Source: Caballeronia sordidicola (lineage in GTDB: Bacteria; Pseudomonadota; Gammaproteobacteria; Burkholderiales; Burkholderiaceae). Taken from it: 64,000 nucleotides of DNA. The notes under the pieces were generated by a model. The model was not told the origin of the DNA and searched no databases. It saw nothing but the letters and a program-made list of their open reading frames with translations. Positions 25,737 to 34,077 of this stretch are shown here, piece by piece. Every line of letters begins with the position of its first letter. Position 1 is the stretch's first letter. Both the position numbers and the translations under genes were made by a program. The stretch lies in NCBI RefSeq assembly GCF_000729995.1, contig NZ_JNFG01000202.1, forward strand, positions 124,001 through 188,000, in the 5' to 3' direction.

Positions 25737-26841
25737 TTAAACGCCCTGTTTGAGACTTGCGCCGATGAAGTCGTCCAGGTCGCCGTCCAGCACCGCTTTC
25801 GTGTTGCTGATTTCCACGTTCGTGCGCAGGTCCTTGATACGGCTGTTGTCGAGCACGTACGAACGGATTTGGTGACCCCAGCCCACGTCGGTCTTGCTGT
25901 TTTCCAGGTTGTCTTTCTCGACTTGGCGCTTACGCATTTCGAACTCGTACAGCTTCGCTTTCAGCATCTGCATGGCTTCGGCGCGGTTGCGGTGTTGCGA
26001 GCGGTCGTTCTGGCACTGCACGACAATCCCGGTGGGCGCGTGAGTCAGGCGCACGGCCGAATCGGTCTTGTTGATGTGCTGTCCGCCCGCACCGGATGCG
26101 CGATACGTGTCGGTGCGAATGTCGGCCGGATTGATATCGATTTCGATGGAATCGTCGACTTCCGGATACACGAAGATCGATGAAAACGACGTATGGCGTC
26201 CGCCCGATGAATCGAAGGGCGACTTGCGCACGAGCCGGTGAACGCCCGTTTCCGTGCGCAGGAAACCGTAGGCGTATTCGCCTTCCACCTTGATCGTCGC
26301 GCTCTTGATACCGGCCACGTCGCCGTCGGATTCTTCGAGGACTTCGGTCTTGAAACCCTTGCGTTCGCAGTAGCGAATGTACTGGCGCATCAACATTGCC
26401 GCCCAGTCGCACGCTTCCGTGCCGCCGGCGCCGGCCTGGATATCGATGAAACAGTTGTTCGGATCGGCCGGGTTCGAGAACATCCGGCGGAATTCCATGT
26501 CTTCAACGCGTTTTTCGAGTCCTGCCGCGTCCGCTTCGCATGAGACGAGCGTCTCTTCGTCGTTTTCTTCGCGGGCCATGTCGAAGAGATCTTGCGTGTC
26601 GCGCAGATCGTTATCGAGGTCCGTGATGGTCGTGACGACGGTGTCCAGGAGCTTTTTCTCGCGGCCCAGGGCCTGGGCGTTTTTCGAGTCGTTCCAGACG
26701 TTCGGGTCTTCTAGTACCCGGTTGACTTCGTCAAGACGCAGGGCCTTGGCGTCATAGTCAAAGATACCCCCGGAGCTCGCCAGCGCGACGGCGCAGGTCG
26801 GCGAGGAGGTTCTCGATTGCGTTTAGACGTTCCGCTTCCAT
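25737..26841 (-). CDS. prfB: peptide chain release factor 2, programmed +1 frameshift
   Basis: RF2 recognises UGA and UAA and triggers peptide release. The gene is split: 27 codons from ATG 26841 end in an in-frame TGA (26760-26758), and the remaining 340 codons are read in the +1 frame starting with GAC at 26759. The shift site is the classic CTT-TGA-C preceded by GGGGG, which acts as an internal Shine-Dalgarno. The joined protein has 367 residues. The GGQ peptidyl-hydrolysis motif (GAGGQHINKTDSAVR) and the SPF stop-codon-recognition motif (KSPFDSSG) are present. The frameshift makes RF2 synthesis sensitive to its own level, as known for the family. Confidence 0.97.
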
Positions 26842-26946
26842 TTGATCGTTTTCAGGTTTTTTGGCTAGGAGGGAAATTATAGCTTAGCGAGAGGGGTGCA
26901 TTGGCGGGCGGTCGCGACCGGGCGCCTTGGACACCTTCCTGTACTT

Positions 26947-28653
26947 TCACCCAACCGCATGCTCAACAATCATCTGCACCCGAGCGACCCCGTTCCATGT
27001 GTCGGAAACCAGCCGGTACGCCACGACGGTGCGCGTCGGCAGCGTTTCCGTGTGATTAAACCAGATCGCGTTGAACCGTTGCTGCCCGCGCCGCAATTGC
27101 AGCTTCAAATGCTTGTCCTTGACGAGCGCCTGGGACGCCACTTCAAACTCCCCGGAAAATACTGGCGCAGGAAAGCCTTGGCCCCAGACCGCGCCATCGA
27201 TCAATTCGACAAACTGTGGCGTGAAATAAGCGTCTTCGAGCTCGCCGTCGGTTTCCACCACGCGCGACAAGGCGTCCGACGTCAACCACTCGCGGCCGAC
27301 GGCTTCAAACGCCGCGGTGAACCGCGGAATGTCAGCGGTGAAAATCGTCATCCCTGCCGCCATCGCATGGCCGCCGAATTTTACGATCATCCCGGGCTCG
27401 CGTTTGGAAATCAGATCGACGGCATCGCGCAGATGAAACCCCGGAATCGAGCGCCCCGATCCCTTCGATAAAACCCCGCTCTCATCGGCATGAGCAAACG
27501 TGAACGACGGCCGGTGAAACTTCTCCTTCAGCCGTCCCGCGACAATCCCGATCACGCCTTGATGCCACGTCGGATTAAAGAGCGTCAGGGTCGCGGAATC
27601 CGCCGGATCGATACTCGCCAGTTCTTCCAGCGCCTGTTCCTGCATGCCGGCTTCAATTTCACGCCGCTCTCGATTGATCGAATCGAGTTGCTGTGCCAGT
27701 TCCCATGCGCGGCCGATGTCATCGGTGATCAGGCATTCAATCCCAAGCGACATATCCGATAACCGTCCCGCCGCGTTCAGCCGCGGCCCCAGCGCAAAAC
27801 CGAGATCGAATCCCGACGCGGCGCGTGCATCGCGCGCGGCCGCGCGAAACAGCGCCGCAATGCCGGGTTGCATCCGACCCGCGCGAATTCGCTTCAGGCC
27901 CTGCGCGACCAGGATCCGGTTGTTCGGATCGAGCTTCACGACGTCGGCGACCGTGCCGAGCGCAACCAGATCGAGCAGGCCGTCCAGACGCGGTTCAGGC
28001 GCGTCGGTGGTGAAAGCATTGCGACGACGCAACTCCGCCCGCAATGCGAGCAGCACGTAGAAGATCACCCCCACGCCTGCGATGCACTTGCTCTCGAACA
28101 TACAGCCCGGCTGGTTCGGATTGACGATCGCGCGTGCGGGCGGGAGATCATCGCCGGGTAGATGGTGATCGGTCACCAGCACGTCGATACCCAACGCATT
28201 CGCGGTCTCGACGCCATCGACGCTCGCAATGCCATTGTCCACGGTGATCAGCAGATCCGGCTTCCCGCCCGCCCGGCTCGCGGCCAGCGCGACGATTTCA
28301 GGCGTCAGGCCGTAGCCGTATTCGAACCGGTTCGGCACCAGATAGTCGATCTGCGCGCCGAACATTCGCAAGCCGCGCACGGCAACGGCGCACGCGGTGG
28401 CGCCATCGCAATCGTAATCGGCGACGACCAGCATGCGGCGTTTCGCTGCGAGCGCGTCGGCGAGAACGACGGCGGCTTCATCGCAGCCTTTCAGCCCGAC
28501 GGGCGCGTGCAATTTCTTGAGTTCGGTCTCGATCTCCTCCGGCGAACACACACCACGCGACGCGTACAGACGCGCAATGACAGGATGAACGCCATGCCGT
28601 ACGAGGATAGCGGCATCGGCGGGAGAGGGTGCACGGGTGACGATTCGGGTCAT
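26947..28653 (-). CDS. recJ: single-strand-specific 5'-3' exonuclease RecJ
   Basis: RecJ degrades single-stranded DNA in recombination and mismatch repair. The 568 residues are the usual length. DHH-family motifs are visible: VVADYDCDGATA (motif I, DxD), VTDHHLPGD (motif III, DHH) and a C-terminal DHHA1 domain containing GGHAMAAGM. Upstream of it on the minus strand is the RpfE-like gene, and downstream is prfB. Confidence 0.95.
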   Translation of the reverse strand: MTRIVTRAPSPADAAILVRHGVHPVIARLYASRGVCSPEEIETELKKLHAPVGLKGCDEAAVVLADALAAKRRMLVVADYDCDGATACAVAVRGLRMFGAQIDYLVPNRFEYGYGLTPEIVALAASRAGGKPDLLITVDNGIASVDGVETANALGIDVLVTDHHLPGDDLPPARAIVNPNQPGCMFESKCIAGVGVIFYVLLALRAELRRRNAFTTDAPEPRLDGLLDLVALGTVADVVKLDPNNRILVAQGLKRIRAGRMQPGIAALFRAAARDARAASGFDLGFALGPRLNAAGRLSDMSLGIECLITDDIGRAWELAQQLDSINRERREIEAGMQEQALEELASIDPADSATLTLFNPTWHQGVIGIVAGRLKEKFHRPSFTFAHADESGVLSKGSGRSIPGFHLRDAVDLISKREPGMIVKFGGHAMAAGMTIFTADIPRFTAAFEAVGREWLTSDALSRVVETDGELEDAYFTPQFVELIDGAVWGQGFPAPVFSGEFEVASQALVKDKHLKLQLRRGQQRFNAIWFNHTETLPTRTVVAYRLVSDTWNGVARVQMIVEHAVG

Positions 28654-28664
28654 GCGGACAGGCC

Positions 28665-28728
28665 TGTGTTCATTCGTTTCATTCGCTTTGTTTACTCGGT
28701 TCGTTCATTCGCTTCGTTCATTCGATAA
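28665..28728. repeat. degenerate TTCATTCG tandem repeat between recJ and the RpfE-like gene
   Basis: The 64-base spacer is made almost wholly of variants of an 8-13-base unit containing TTCATTCG or TTCGTTCATTCG. At least four near copies are seen. It covers the 5' leader of recJ and the last codons of the preceding gene. Confidence 0.7.
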
Positions 28729-29815
28729 GCAATGCCGCAATCGGACGCCGTCGCCAGAATTTGCGCAACGCGCCGCGCGTGACGGTCAGCGACACAGAGC
28801 CGGTGTCGCTGCACAGCGTGAGGCGCAATGTGCCGAGCGTGCCATTTTCGAGCGCGGCGAGGGCGGGCGCGAACCAGTCGTGCTCCAGCGTGCCGAGCGC
28901 GTCGTTCCAGCGCGCCCAATCCTGTTCGATGAACGGTGCGGAAAACGGATCGAGTTCGACAAGCGCACGGCCATTGCTGGCCGTTGTTGAAGCCATAAAA
29001 GCGGCGAAAGAGACCGGTGGCGCTTGAGGCACGATATTGGCGGCAAGTGCAAGGCCGCGTGTGGCCGGCGCGTTCGACATCACCTGCGCGAACGGGCTCG
29101 TCACGCCGCGTAGCGCGCCTTGCGCGTGCAGCCAGATCGAATTGATCGAGGGCAAGCCACGCGCTTCACGCGCTTCGTTAAGCGGATGTTCGAACCACGC
29201 CATCTGCACTTCGTTCTGCAGCTTCATCCACGCGCGTGAGCGCTCGCCGGTGCCGGCTTCATGCGGCAACCAGATCTCGATGTTGCGCCCGCTCGCCCGC
29301 AACGGCGACGCGCCTGCCAGCGTGCCGAGATTCGGTCCGGCGACGTACCAGCGTGCCGGTTGCGGCGCCTGAATTATCAGTCCGAGGTCTTCTATCAGCG
29401 GCTTGACAACATCGAATAACGTCCGGGCTTCGTGATTGTCCATACCCAGAGTTGCCGGATCGATCAGGACCAGATGGTCACGGGCGATCCGCACATGCAC
29501 CGGTTCGACGCATGCCCAGATGGTCTCACCGGGCGTTCCGCCGTCGGCGAGCAACATATAGGGCGCGAGCGGCGCTTCGTCGGTGGCTTGCCCGGGCGCC
29601 TCGTTGACCACGCCGAACTGCTGCGCGATCCAGCGTTCATGCGGCAGCGTGCGCTGGAAATCCTCGCCGATCACGCGCTCATTGAGCGTCGCCCGGGCGA
29701 GCAGCCGGTCGAGCGCGGGGCGGTCCAGTTCGTGCAGCGCAGTGGCGGCGTCCGCAGCCGATGGCAGCGCGAACGGCAGGAGAAGGTGAAGGTCTGGGAG
29801 CTTGGGTGTGGGCAT
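28718..29815 (-). CDS. conserved protein, RpfE-like, upstream of recJ
   Basis: A 365-residue cytoplasmic protein with no signal peptide or membrane segment. It begins MPTPKLPDLHLLLPFALPS and has stretches such as ACVEPVHVRIARDHLVLIDP and GLPSINSIWLHAQGAL. I take it for the RpfE-like family found beside recJ; in Xanthomonas, lysS, prfB, recJ and rpfE lie in one region, as here. That synteny is the main support for the name. Members have been described as related to phosphoglycerate-mutase-like proteins, but I see no clear catalytic set and leave the function open. An alternative start four codons earlier is possible. Confidence 0.6.
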   Translation of the reverse strand: MPTPKLPDLHLLLPFALPSAADAATALHELDRPALDRLLARATLNERVIGEDFQRTLPHERWIAQQFGVVNEAPGQATDEAPLAPYMLLADGGTPGETIWACVEPVHVRIARDHLVLIDPATLGMDNHEARTLFDVVKPLIEDLGLIIQAPQPARWYVAGPNLGTLAGASPLRASGRNIEIWLPHEAGTGERSRAWMKLQNEVQMAWFEHPLNEAREARGLPSINSIWLHAQGALRGVTSPFAQVMSNAPATRGLALAANIVPQAPPVSFAAFMASTTASNGRALVELDPFSAPFIEQDWARWNDALGTLEHDWFAPALAALENGTLGTLRLTLCSDTGSVSLTVTRGALRKFWRRRPIAALLIE

Positions 29816-30130
29816 GATGCTGCGCATTGTATGGCAAAGGACCCGCCATTTTCCGGGGGCCTCCCCCTTTGTCTCGTTTGCTTTACCTGACAGATCCGCC
29901 GCAAGCAATGAGTCATGCGAGGACAGCTGCCGGACACGGAAAGTGGGTCCTGGACCGCGTCAAAGCCTAGGCCGGGCTGGCGTGGTGCAGGCCGGCGCGG
30001 GTTCCATCGCTCGCGGGTAAGTTCGCTGCCCCCGTTCGCTGCCCCAACTCAGAAAGCCTTGCCCCAAGGTATGCAACGACACCCGGAGCCCGCGCGCAGC
30101 TCCTTTTCCCTTATTGCCCGGCTTGACCCA
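29816..30130. other. intergenic region, rpfE-like gene to higA
   Basis: No gene or RNA is recognised in these 315 bases. They contain a short direct repeat of GTTCGCTGCCCC (around 30028-30048). Confidence 0.5.
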
Positions 30131-30433
30131 TCACACGCGCGACAACTCACGCGGTTCAACCTTGCGATCGATTTCACTGCGCGTTGGCAATGTTTTCAGG
30201 TCATACATGGCTTGGAGATTCAGCCAGAATTCGGGCGTTGAGTCGAAGTAGCGTGCTAGGCGATAAGCGGTGTCGGCCGTGACGCCGCGCCGTTCCTTCA
30301 CGATTTCATGCAGACGCGTAGCCGGCACGTTCAACGCCAGTGCCAAGGCGTTCACGCTCATTTCGAGCGGAACCAGATAATCTTCCCGCAAGATCTCGCC
30401 CGGATGAACCGGACGCATGCCGTTTTTGGACAT
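30131..30433 (-). CDS. higA: HigA-type antitoxin, Xre-family regulator
   Basis: The antitoxin of a type II module; it neutralises HigB and represses the pair. From MSKNGMRPVHPGEILREDYL it has 100 residues (an in-frame ATG four codons earlier is possible). The VHPGEILRE start, the helix-turn-helix (about 22-60, with NVPATRLHEIV) and TPEFWLNLQAMYDL are characteristic of the HigA/VapI family. The toxin gene lies directly upstream: its stop ends where the longer higA frame would begin. Confidence 0.93.
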   Translation of the reverse strand: MSKNGMRPVHPGEILREDYLVPLEMSVNALALALNVPATRLHEIVKERRGVTADTAYRLARYFDSTPEFWLNLQAMYDLKTLPTRSEIDRKVEPRELSRV

Positions 30434-30445
30434 GTGCTTCCCCAT

Positions 30446-30724
30446 TCAGTGATAGTCGATGATTTCGACGTCGACAGGACCCTTCGTCGTCCATTTGAAA
30501 CAAACGCGCCATTGGCCGTTAATCCGGATGCTGAGCTGCCCGCGCCGGTCACCGGAAAGAGATTCGAGCCGGTTGCCTGGCGGTGACTTCAGATCTCGTA
30601 TTTCCACGGCAGAGTCCAGTGCCGAGAGCCTTCTGATCGCGACATCAGCGATTGCCCGAAATCGTTTTGGTGTTTCGCCTTCGTACAGTCCTTGAGTGTC
30701 CTTGCATCGGAACGTTTGTATCAT
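30446..30724 (-). CDS. higB: HigB-type toxin, RelE/ParE superfamily mRNA interferase
   Basis: A ribosome-dependent mRNA-cutting toxin. The 92 residues from MIQTFRCKDTQGLYEGE match the family length. Typical features are KRFRAIADVAIRRLSALD, LKSPPGNRLESLSGDRRGQ and the C-terminal VCFKWTTKGPVDVEIIDYH. The frame is open to 30760 and an ATG at 30733 would add three residues. Toxin-first order is the usual one for higBA. A palindromic operator lies immediately upstream. Confidence 0.93.
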   Translation of the reverse strand: MIQTFRCKDTQGLYEGETPKRFRAIADVAIRRLSALDSAVEIRDLKSPPGNRLESLSGDRRGQLSIRINGQWRVCFKWTTKGPVDVEIIDYH

Positions 30725-30733
30725 TATCTTCAT

Positions 30734-30756
30734 CGTATTACGTTTTGCGTAATACG
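30734..30756 (-). promoter_or_regulatory. palindromic operator of higBA
   Basis: CGTATTACG (30734-30742) and CGTAATACG (30748-30756) form a perfect 9-bp inverted repeat with a 5-base spacer, ending 9 bases from the higB start. HigA is expected to bind it for autorepression. Confidence 0.75.
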
Positions 30757-30760
30757 TCAA

Positions 30761-31196
30761 TGGTTATAGCGATGAACCGTCGCAGCGGCTGAGGCTGAGT
30801 TTTTGAGGGGATATTGCCGTGTGGGTGAGTCAAGCGAGTATGAACTGAGGCACGGGCGTGGGAAGTCGTCCGAATGGCCAGCATGGTGGCTTGCGCCATC
30901 GTTTTTCGCTCCGCCGCGTCACGCGGGCTAAAGGAGCGGCTAAGAATTGTGTGGCAAACTTCGCGCTTGATCGCAGACGGATCGGTGCGTCCCGCTCGCG
31001 CCAGATCGATGCGGTAAGGATTGAGAAGGTGTTGTGATTGCCACCCGGGCAGACTGGCTCGAGTTAGACAATGGCGCAAGTCATCGGTCGCGCTCTTCGC
31101 GGGCGCGTGGATTGCAAAAAACAGCCGTGCGCCGGATGCGCGATGTAACGATTGAAGAACGCATCGAAGAACGTTAGAACGCTGAAAAGGAATCGC
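30761..31196. other. 436-bp intergenic region, higB to lolC
   Basis: No gene, RNA or terminator is recognised. It should hold the divergent promoters of higBA and lolC. Confidence 0.5.
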
Positions 31197-32450
31197 TTGA
31201 AACTTCCCTACGAATGGCAGATCGGCTGGCGCTATACCCGCGCCGGCAAACGCACCACCGGCAACGGTTTCATCTCGTTTATCGCGCTGGTATCGATGGC
31301 TGGTATCGCCCTTGGCGTTGCTGCGCTGATCGTGGTGCTCTCGGTAATGAACGGGTTCCAGAAAGAGGTCCGCGACCGCATGTTGTCCGTGCTCGCGCAC
31401 GTCGAAATATTCTCGCCGACCGGGTCCATGCCCAACTGGCAACTGACCGCGCAGGAAGCGCGCAAGAATCCGGAAGTGATCGGCGCGGCGCCTTACGTGG
31501 ACGCCCAAGCGCTATTGACGCGACAAGGCGCGGTCAGCGGCGTGGCATTGCGAGGCGTGGAGCCGTCGCTGGAACCGCAGGTGTCAGATATCGGCAAGGA
31601 GATGCGGGGCGGCAAGCTCACCGATCTCGTGCCGGGCGGCTTCGGCATTGTGCTGGGCGCGGATCTGGCGACCAATCTGGGTGTGACGACGGGCGACAAG
31701 ATCACGCTGGTCGCCCCGGAAGGCACGATCACGCCTGCGGGCATGTTGCCGCGGCTCAAGCAGTTCACCGTGGTCGGCGTGTTCGAGTCGGGGCACTACG
31801 AATACGACTCCACGCTGGCGCTGATTTCCATCGCCGACGCACAGGCGCTATTCCGGCTGCCGGCGCCCACGGGCGTGCGCCTGAAATTGAAGGACATGCA
31901 GCGTGCGCCGGAAGTCGCGCGGCAACTGTCGCGAACGCTCACCGGCGACCTCTATATCCGCGATTGGACGCAGCAGAACAAGACCTGGTTTTCGGCCGTG
32001 CAGATCGAGAAACGCATGATGTTTATTATCCTGACGCTGATTATTGCGGTGGCGGCGTTCAACCTGGTGTCGTCGCTGGTGATGACCGTGACCGACAAAC
32101 AAGCGGACATCGCCATTTTGCGGACGCTTGGCGCGCAACCCGGTTCGATCATGAAGATCTTCGTGATCCAGGGCGTGACGATTGGCTTTATCGGCACGGC
32201 GATCGGGGTTTCGCTGGGGTGTCTTATCGCGTGGAGCATTCCGTGGCTCGTGCCGATGATCGAGCATTTGCTTGGCGTGCAGTTCCTGCCGCCATCCGTG
32301 TATTTCATCAGCGAATTGCCGTCCGAACTCGTCCCCGCCGACGTCGCGCGGATCGGCCTGATCGCATTCGGATTGTCATCGCTCGCGACGCTCTATCCGA
32401 GCTGGCGCGGCGCGAAGGTTCGCCCGGCGGAGGCGTTGCGCTATGAGTGA
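31197..32450 (+). CDS. lolC: lipoprotein-releasing ABC transporter permease, LolC/E family
   Basis: An inner-membrane subunit that extracts outer-membrane-destined lipoproteins and hands them to LolA. I set the start at TTG 31197 (417 residues, LKLPYEWQIGWRYTRAGKR), which has AAAAGG just upstream and fits the family N-terminus; the frame is open to 31152. One transmembrane segment (about 26-50) precedes a large periplasmic domain, and three segments follow (about 278-400). Only one LolC/E-type gene lies beside lolD, so the transporter may work as a homodimer of this subunit, as in LolF-type systems. Confidence 0.93.
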   Translation: MKLPYEWQIGWRYTRAGKRTTGNGFISFIALVSMAGIALGVAALIVVLSVMNGFQKEVRDRMLSVLAHVEIFSPTGSMPNWQLTAQEARKNPEVIGAAPYVDAQALLTRQGAVSGVALRGVEPSLEPQVSDIGKEMRGGKLTDLVPGGFGIVLGADLATNLGVTTGDKITLVAPEGTITPAGMLPRLKQFTVVGVFESGHYEYDSTLALISIADAQALFRLPAPTGVRLKLKDMQRAPEVARQLSRTLTGDLYIRDWTQQNKTWFSAVQIEKRMMFIILTLIIAVAAFNLVSSLVMTVTDKQADIAILRTLGAQPGSIMKIFVIQGVTIGFIGTAIGVSLGCLIAWSIPWLVPMIEHLLGVQFLPPSVYFISELPSELVPADVARIGLIAFGLSSLATLYPSWRGAKVRPAEALRYE

Positions 32451-33150
32451 TAACAACGGCAACATCGTGCTCGAGGCATCGGCGATTTCGAAGACGTTCG
32501 TGCAGGGCGGCTTCAACGTGCAAGTGCTGGACAACGCGGAATTGCAGGTCCGCCGCGGCGAGAAACTGGCGATCGTCGGCGCGTCGGGGTCGGGTAAAAG
32601 CACGCTGCTGCACGTGCTCGGCGGCCTCGATGAACCCAGTGCCGGCAAGGTTTCGCTGCTAGGCAAGCCGTTCACCGCATTGCGTGAACGCGAACGCAAC
32701 GAATTGCGTAATCGTGCGCTTGGTTTCGTGTACCAGTTTCACCATTTGCTGGCGGAATTCAGCGCGCTCGATAACGTAGCGATGCCGCTGCGCATTCGCC
32801 GCATGAGCGAAGCTGACGCACGCAAGGAGGCCATGGCCGTGCTCGATCGCGTGGGCATTGGCCATCGGGCTAAACATCGGCCGGGCGAATTGTCTGGCGG
32901 CGAGCGTCAGCGTGTGGCGATTGCCCGCGCCCTGGTCACACGCCCGGCATGCGTGCTCGCCGATGAGCCGACCGGCAACCTCGACGGCGCCACCGCGGAC
33001 ACGGTGTTCAATTTGATGCTGGAGTTGTCGCAGACGTTCGAAACGAGCTTCGTGATTGTCACGCACGATCCCGATCTCGCCGCGCGCTGCGACCGCATCA
33101 TGCGCTTGCGTGACGGCGTATTGTTCGAGGAGCCGGTCGTACCTGTCTAG
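32443..33150 (+). CDS. lolD: lipoprotein-releasing ABC transporter ATPase LolD
   Basis: The ATPase of the Lol transporter. The 235 residues show Walker A GASGSGKST, the ABC signature LSGGERQRVAIARAL and Walker B CVLADEPTGNLD. The ATG overlaps the lolC stop by 8 bases, so the two are coupled. Confidence 0.97.
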   Translation: MSDNNGNIVLEASAISKTFVQGGFNVQVLDNAELQVRRGEKLAIVGASGSGKSTLLHVLGGLDEPSAGKVSLLGKPFTALRERERNELRNRALGFVYQFHHLLAEFSALDNVAMPLRIRRMSEADARKEAMAVLDRVGIGHRAKHRPGELSGGERQRVAIARALVTRPACVLADEPTGNLDGATADTVFNLMLELSQTFETSFVIVTHDPDLAARCDRIMRLRDGVLFEEPVVPV

Positions 33151-33196
33151 TCGCTCGATAACCGCTGGACGATCGCTGGAATGCTGGAGGCCTTGC

Positions 33197-33985
33197 ATGT
33201 GGATCGACACGCACTGTCATCTCGATGCATCCGAATTCGATGCCGACCGCGATGACGTTGCGGCTTCGGCGTTGAAAGAGGGTGTCTCGCGGATCGTGAT
33301 TCCGGGTGTGGAACGCCAGAATTTCGAGCGGGTGCGTGCGCTTGCGCATCGCATTGAAGGCGGTGCTTACGCGCTCGGCATTCACCCGTTGTTCACGCCG
33401 CGTGCGCGGGATGACGATTTGCGCGTGCTGCGCGAGCAGATTGCCGCGAGTATGGGCGATCCGCGGTTCGTAGGTATCGGCGAGATCGGGCTGGACTATT
33501 TCGTGCCCGGCCTCGACGATGCGCGCCAAACTTTCTTCTATAACGAACAGCTCAAGCTCGCACGCGAGTTCGATTTGCCGGTGATTTGCCATGTGCGTAA
33601 ATCCCAAGACAAAGTGCTCAAGGGCCTGCGTGTGTTCTCCGTCAAACTCGGTATTGCGCACGCGTTCAACGGCAGTTTCCAGCAGGCGGAAGCGTTTATC
33701 GCGCACGGCATGCGGCTGGGTTTTGGCGGCAATTTGACTTTCGAACGCGCTCGCCAGATTCGACGTCTCGCCGCAGAGTTGCCGCTGGACGCGATTGTGC
33801 TCGAAACCGACGCGCCCGATATTGCGCCGTCATGGCTTTACAAGCATCGAAATGCGCCGGATCAGGTGCCAGGCATCGCGCGAGTGCTTGCAGAATTGCG
33901 CGGCATTGACGAAGAGACGCTTTCTGTAGGCACAACGGCCAACGCGCACGCCGCGCTGCCCCGGCTCGGTCTTATCTCCGCATAA
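33197..33985 (+). CDS. TatD-family metal-dependent DNase
   Basis: A 262-residue TIM-barrel hydrolase of the TatD family. Motifs are IDTHCHLDASEF (metal-binding HxH), GEIGLDYF (catalytic Glu), PVICHVRKS, and ETDAPDIAP with the final Asp. GGAGG before ATG 33197 sets the start. It follows lolD by 46 bases and is likely in the same operon. It may be the YjjV or YcfH type rather than TatD itself. Confidence 0.92.
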   Translation: MWIDTHCHLDASEFDADRDDVAASALKEGVSRIVIPGVERQNFERVRALAHRIEGGAYALGIHPLFTPRARDDDLRVLREQIAASMGDPRFVGIGEIGLDYFVPGLDDARQTFFYNEQLKLAREFDLPVICHVRKSQDKVLKGLRVFSVKLGIAHAFNGSFQQAEAFIAHGMRLGFGGNLTFERARQIRRLAAELPLDAIVLETDAPDIAPSWLYKHRNAPDQVPGIARVLAELRGIDEETLSVGTTANAHAALPRLGLISA

Positions 33986-34077
33986 TCAGTTCCTCGTATT
34001 GGTTCGATTGCAGGCATTGAAGGGCAGCTCTTTCCTTCGATGCGTCTGCGCTCGCGTCGAGTTTTTGAGGAGCGTGC

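Noticed and set aside
23782..25740. 652-codon plus-strand open frame
   Set aside because: Antisense to lysS, which has full class II motifs. The plus frame is a compositional shadow.
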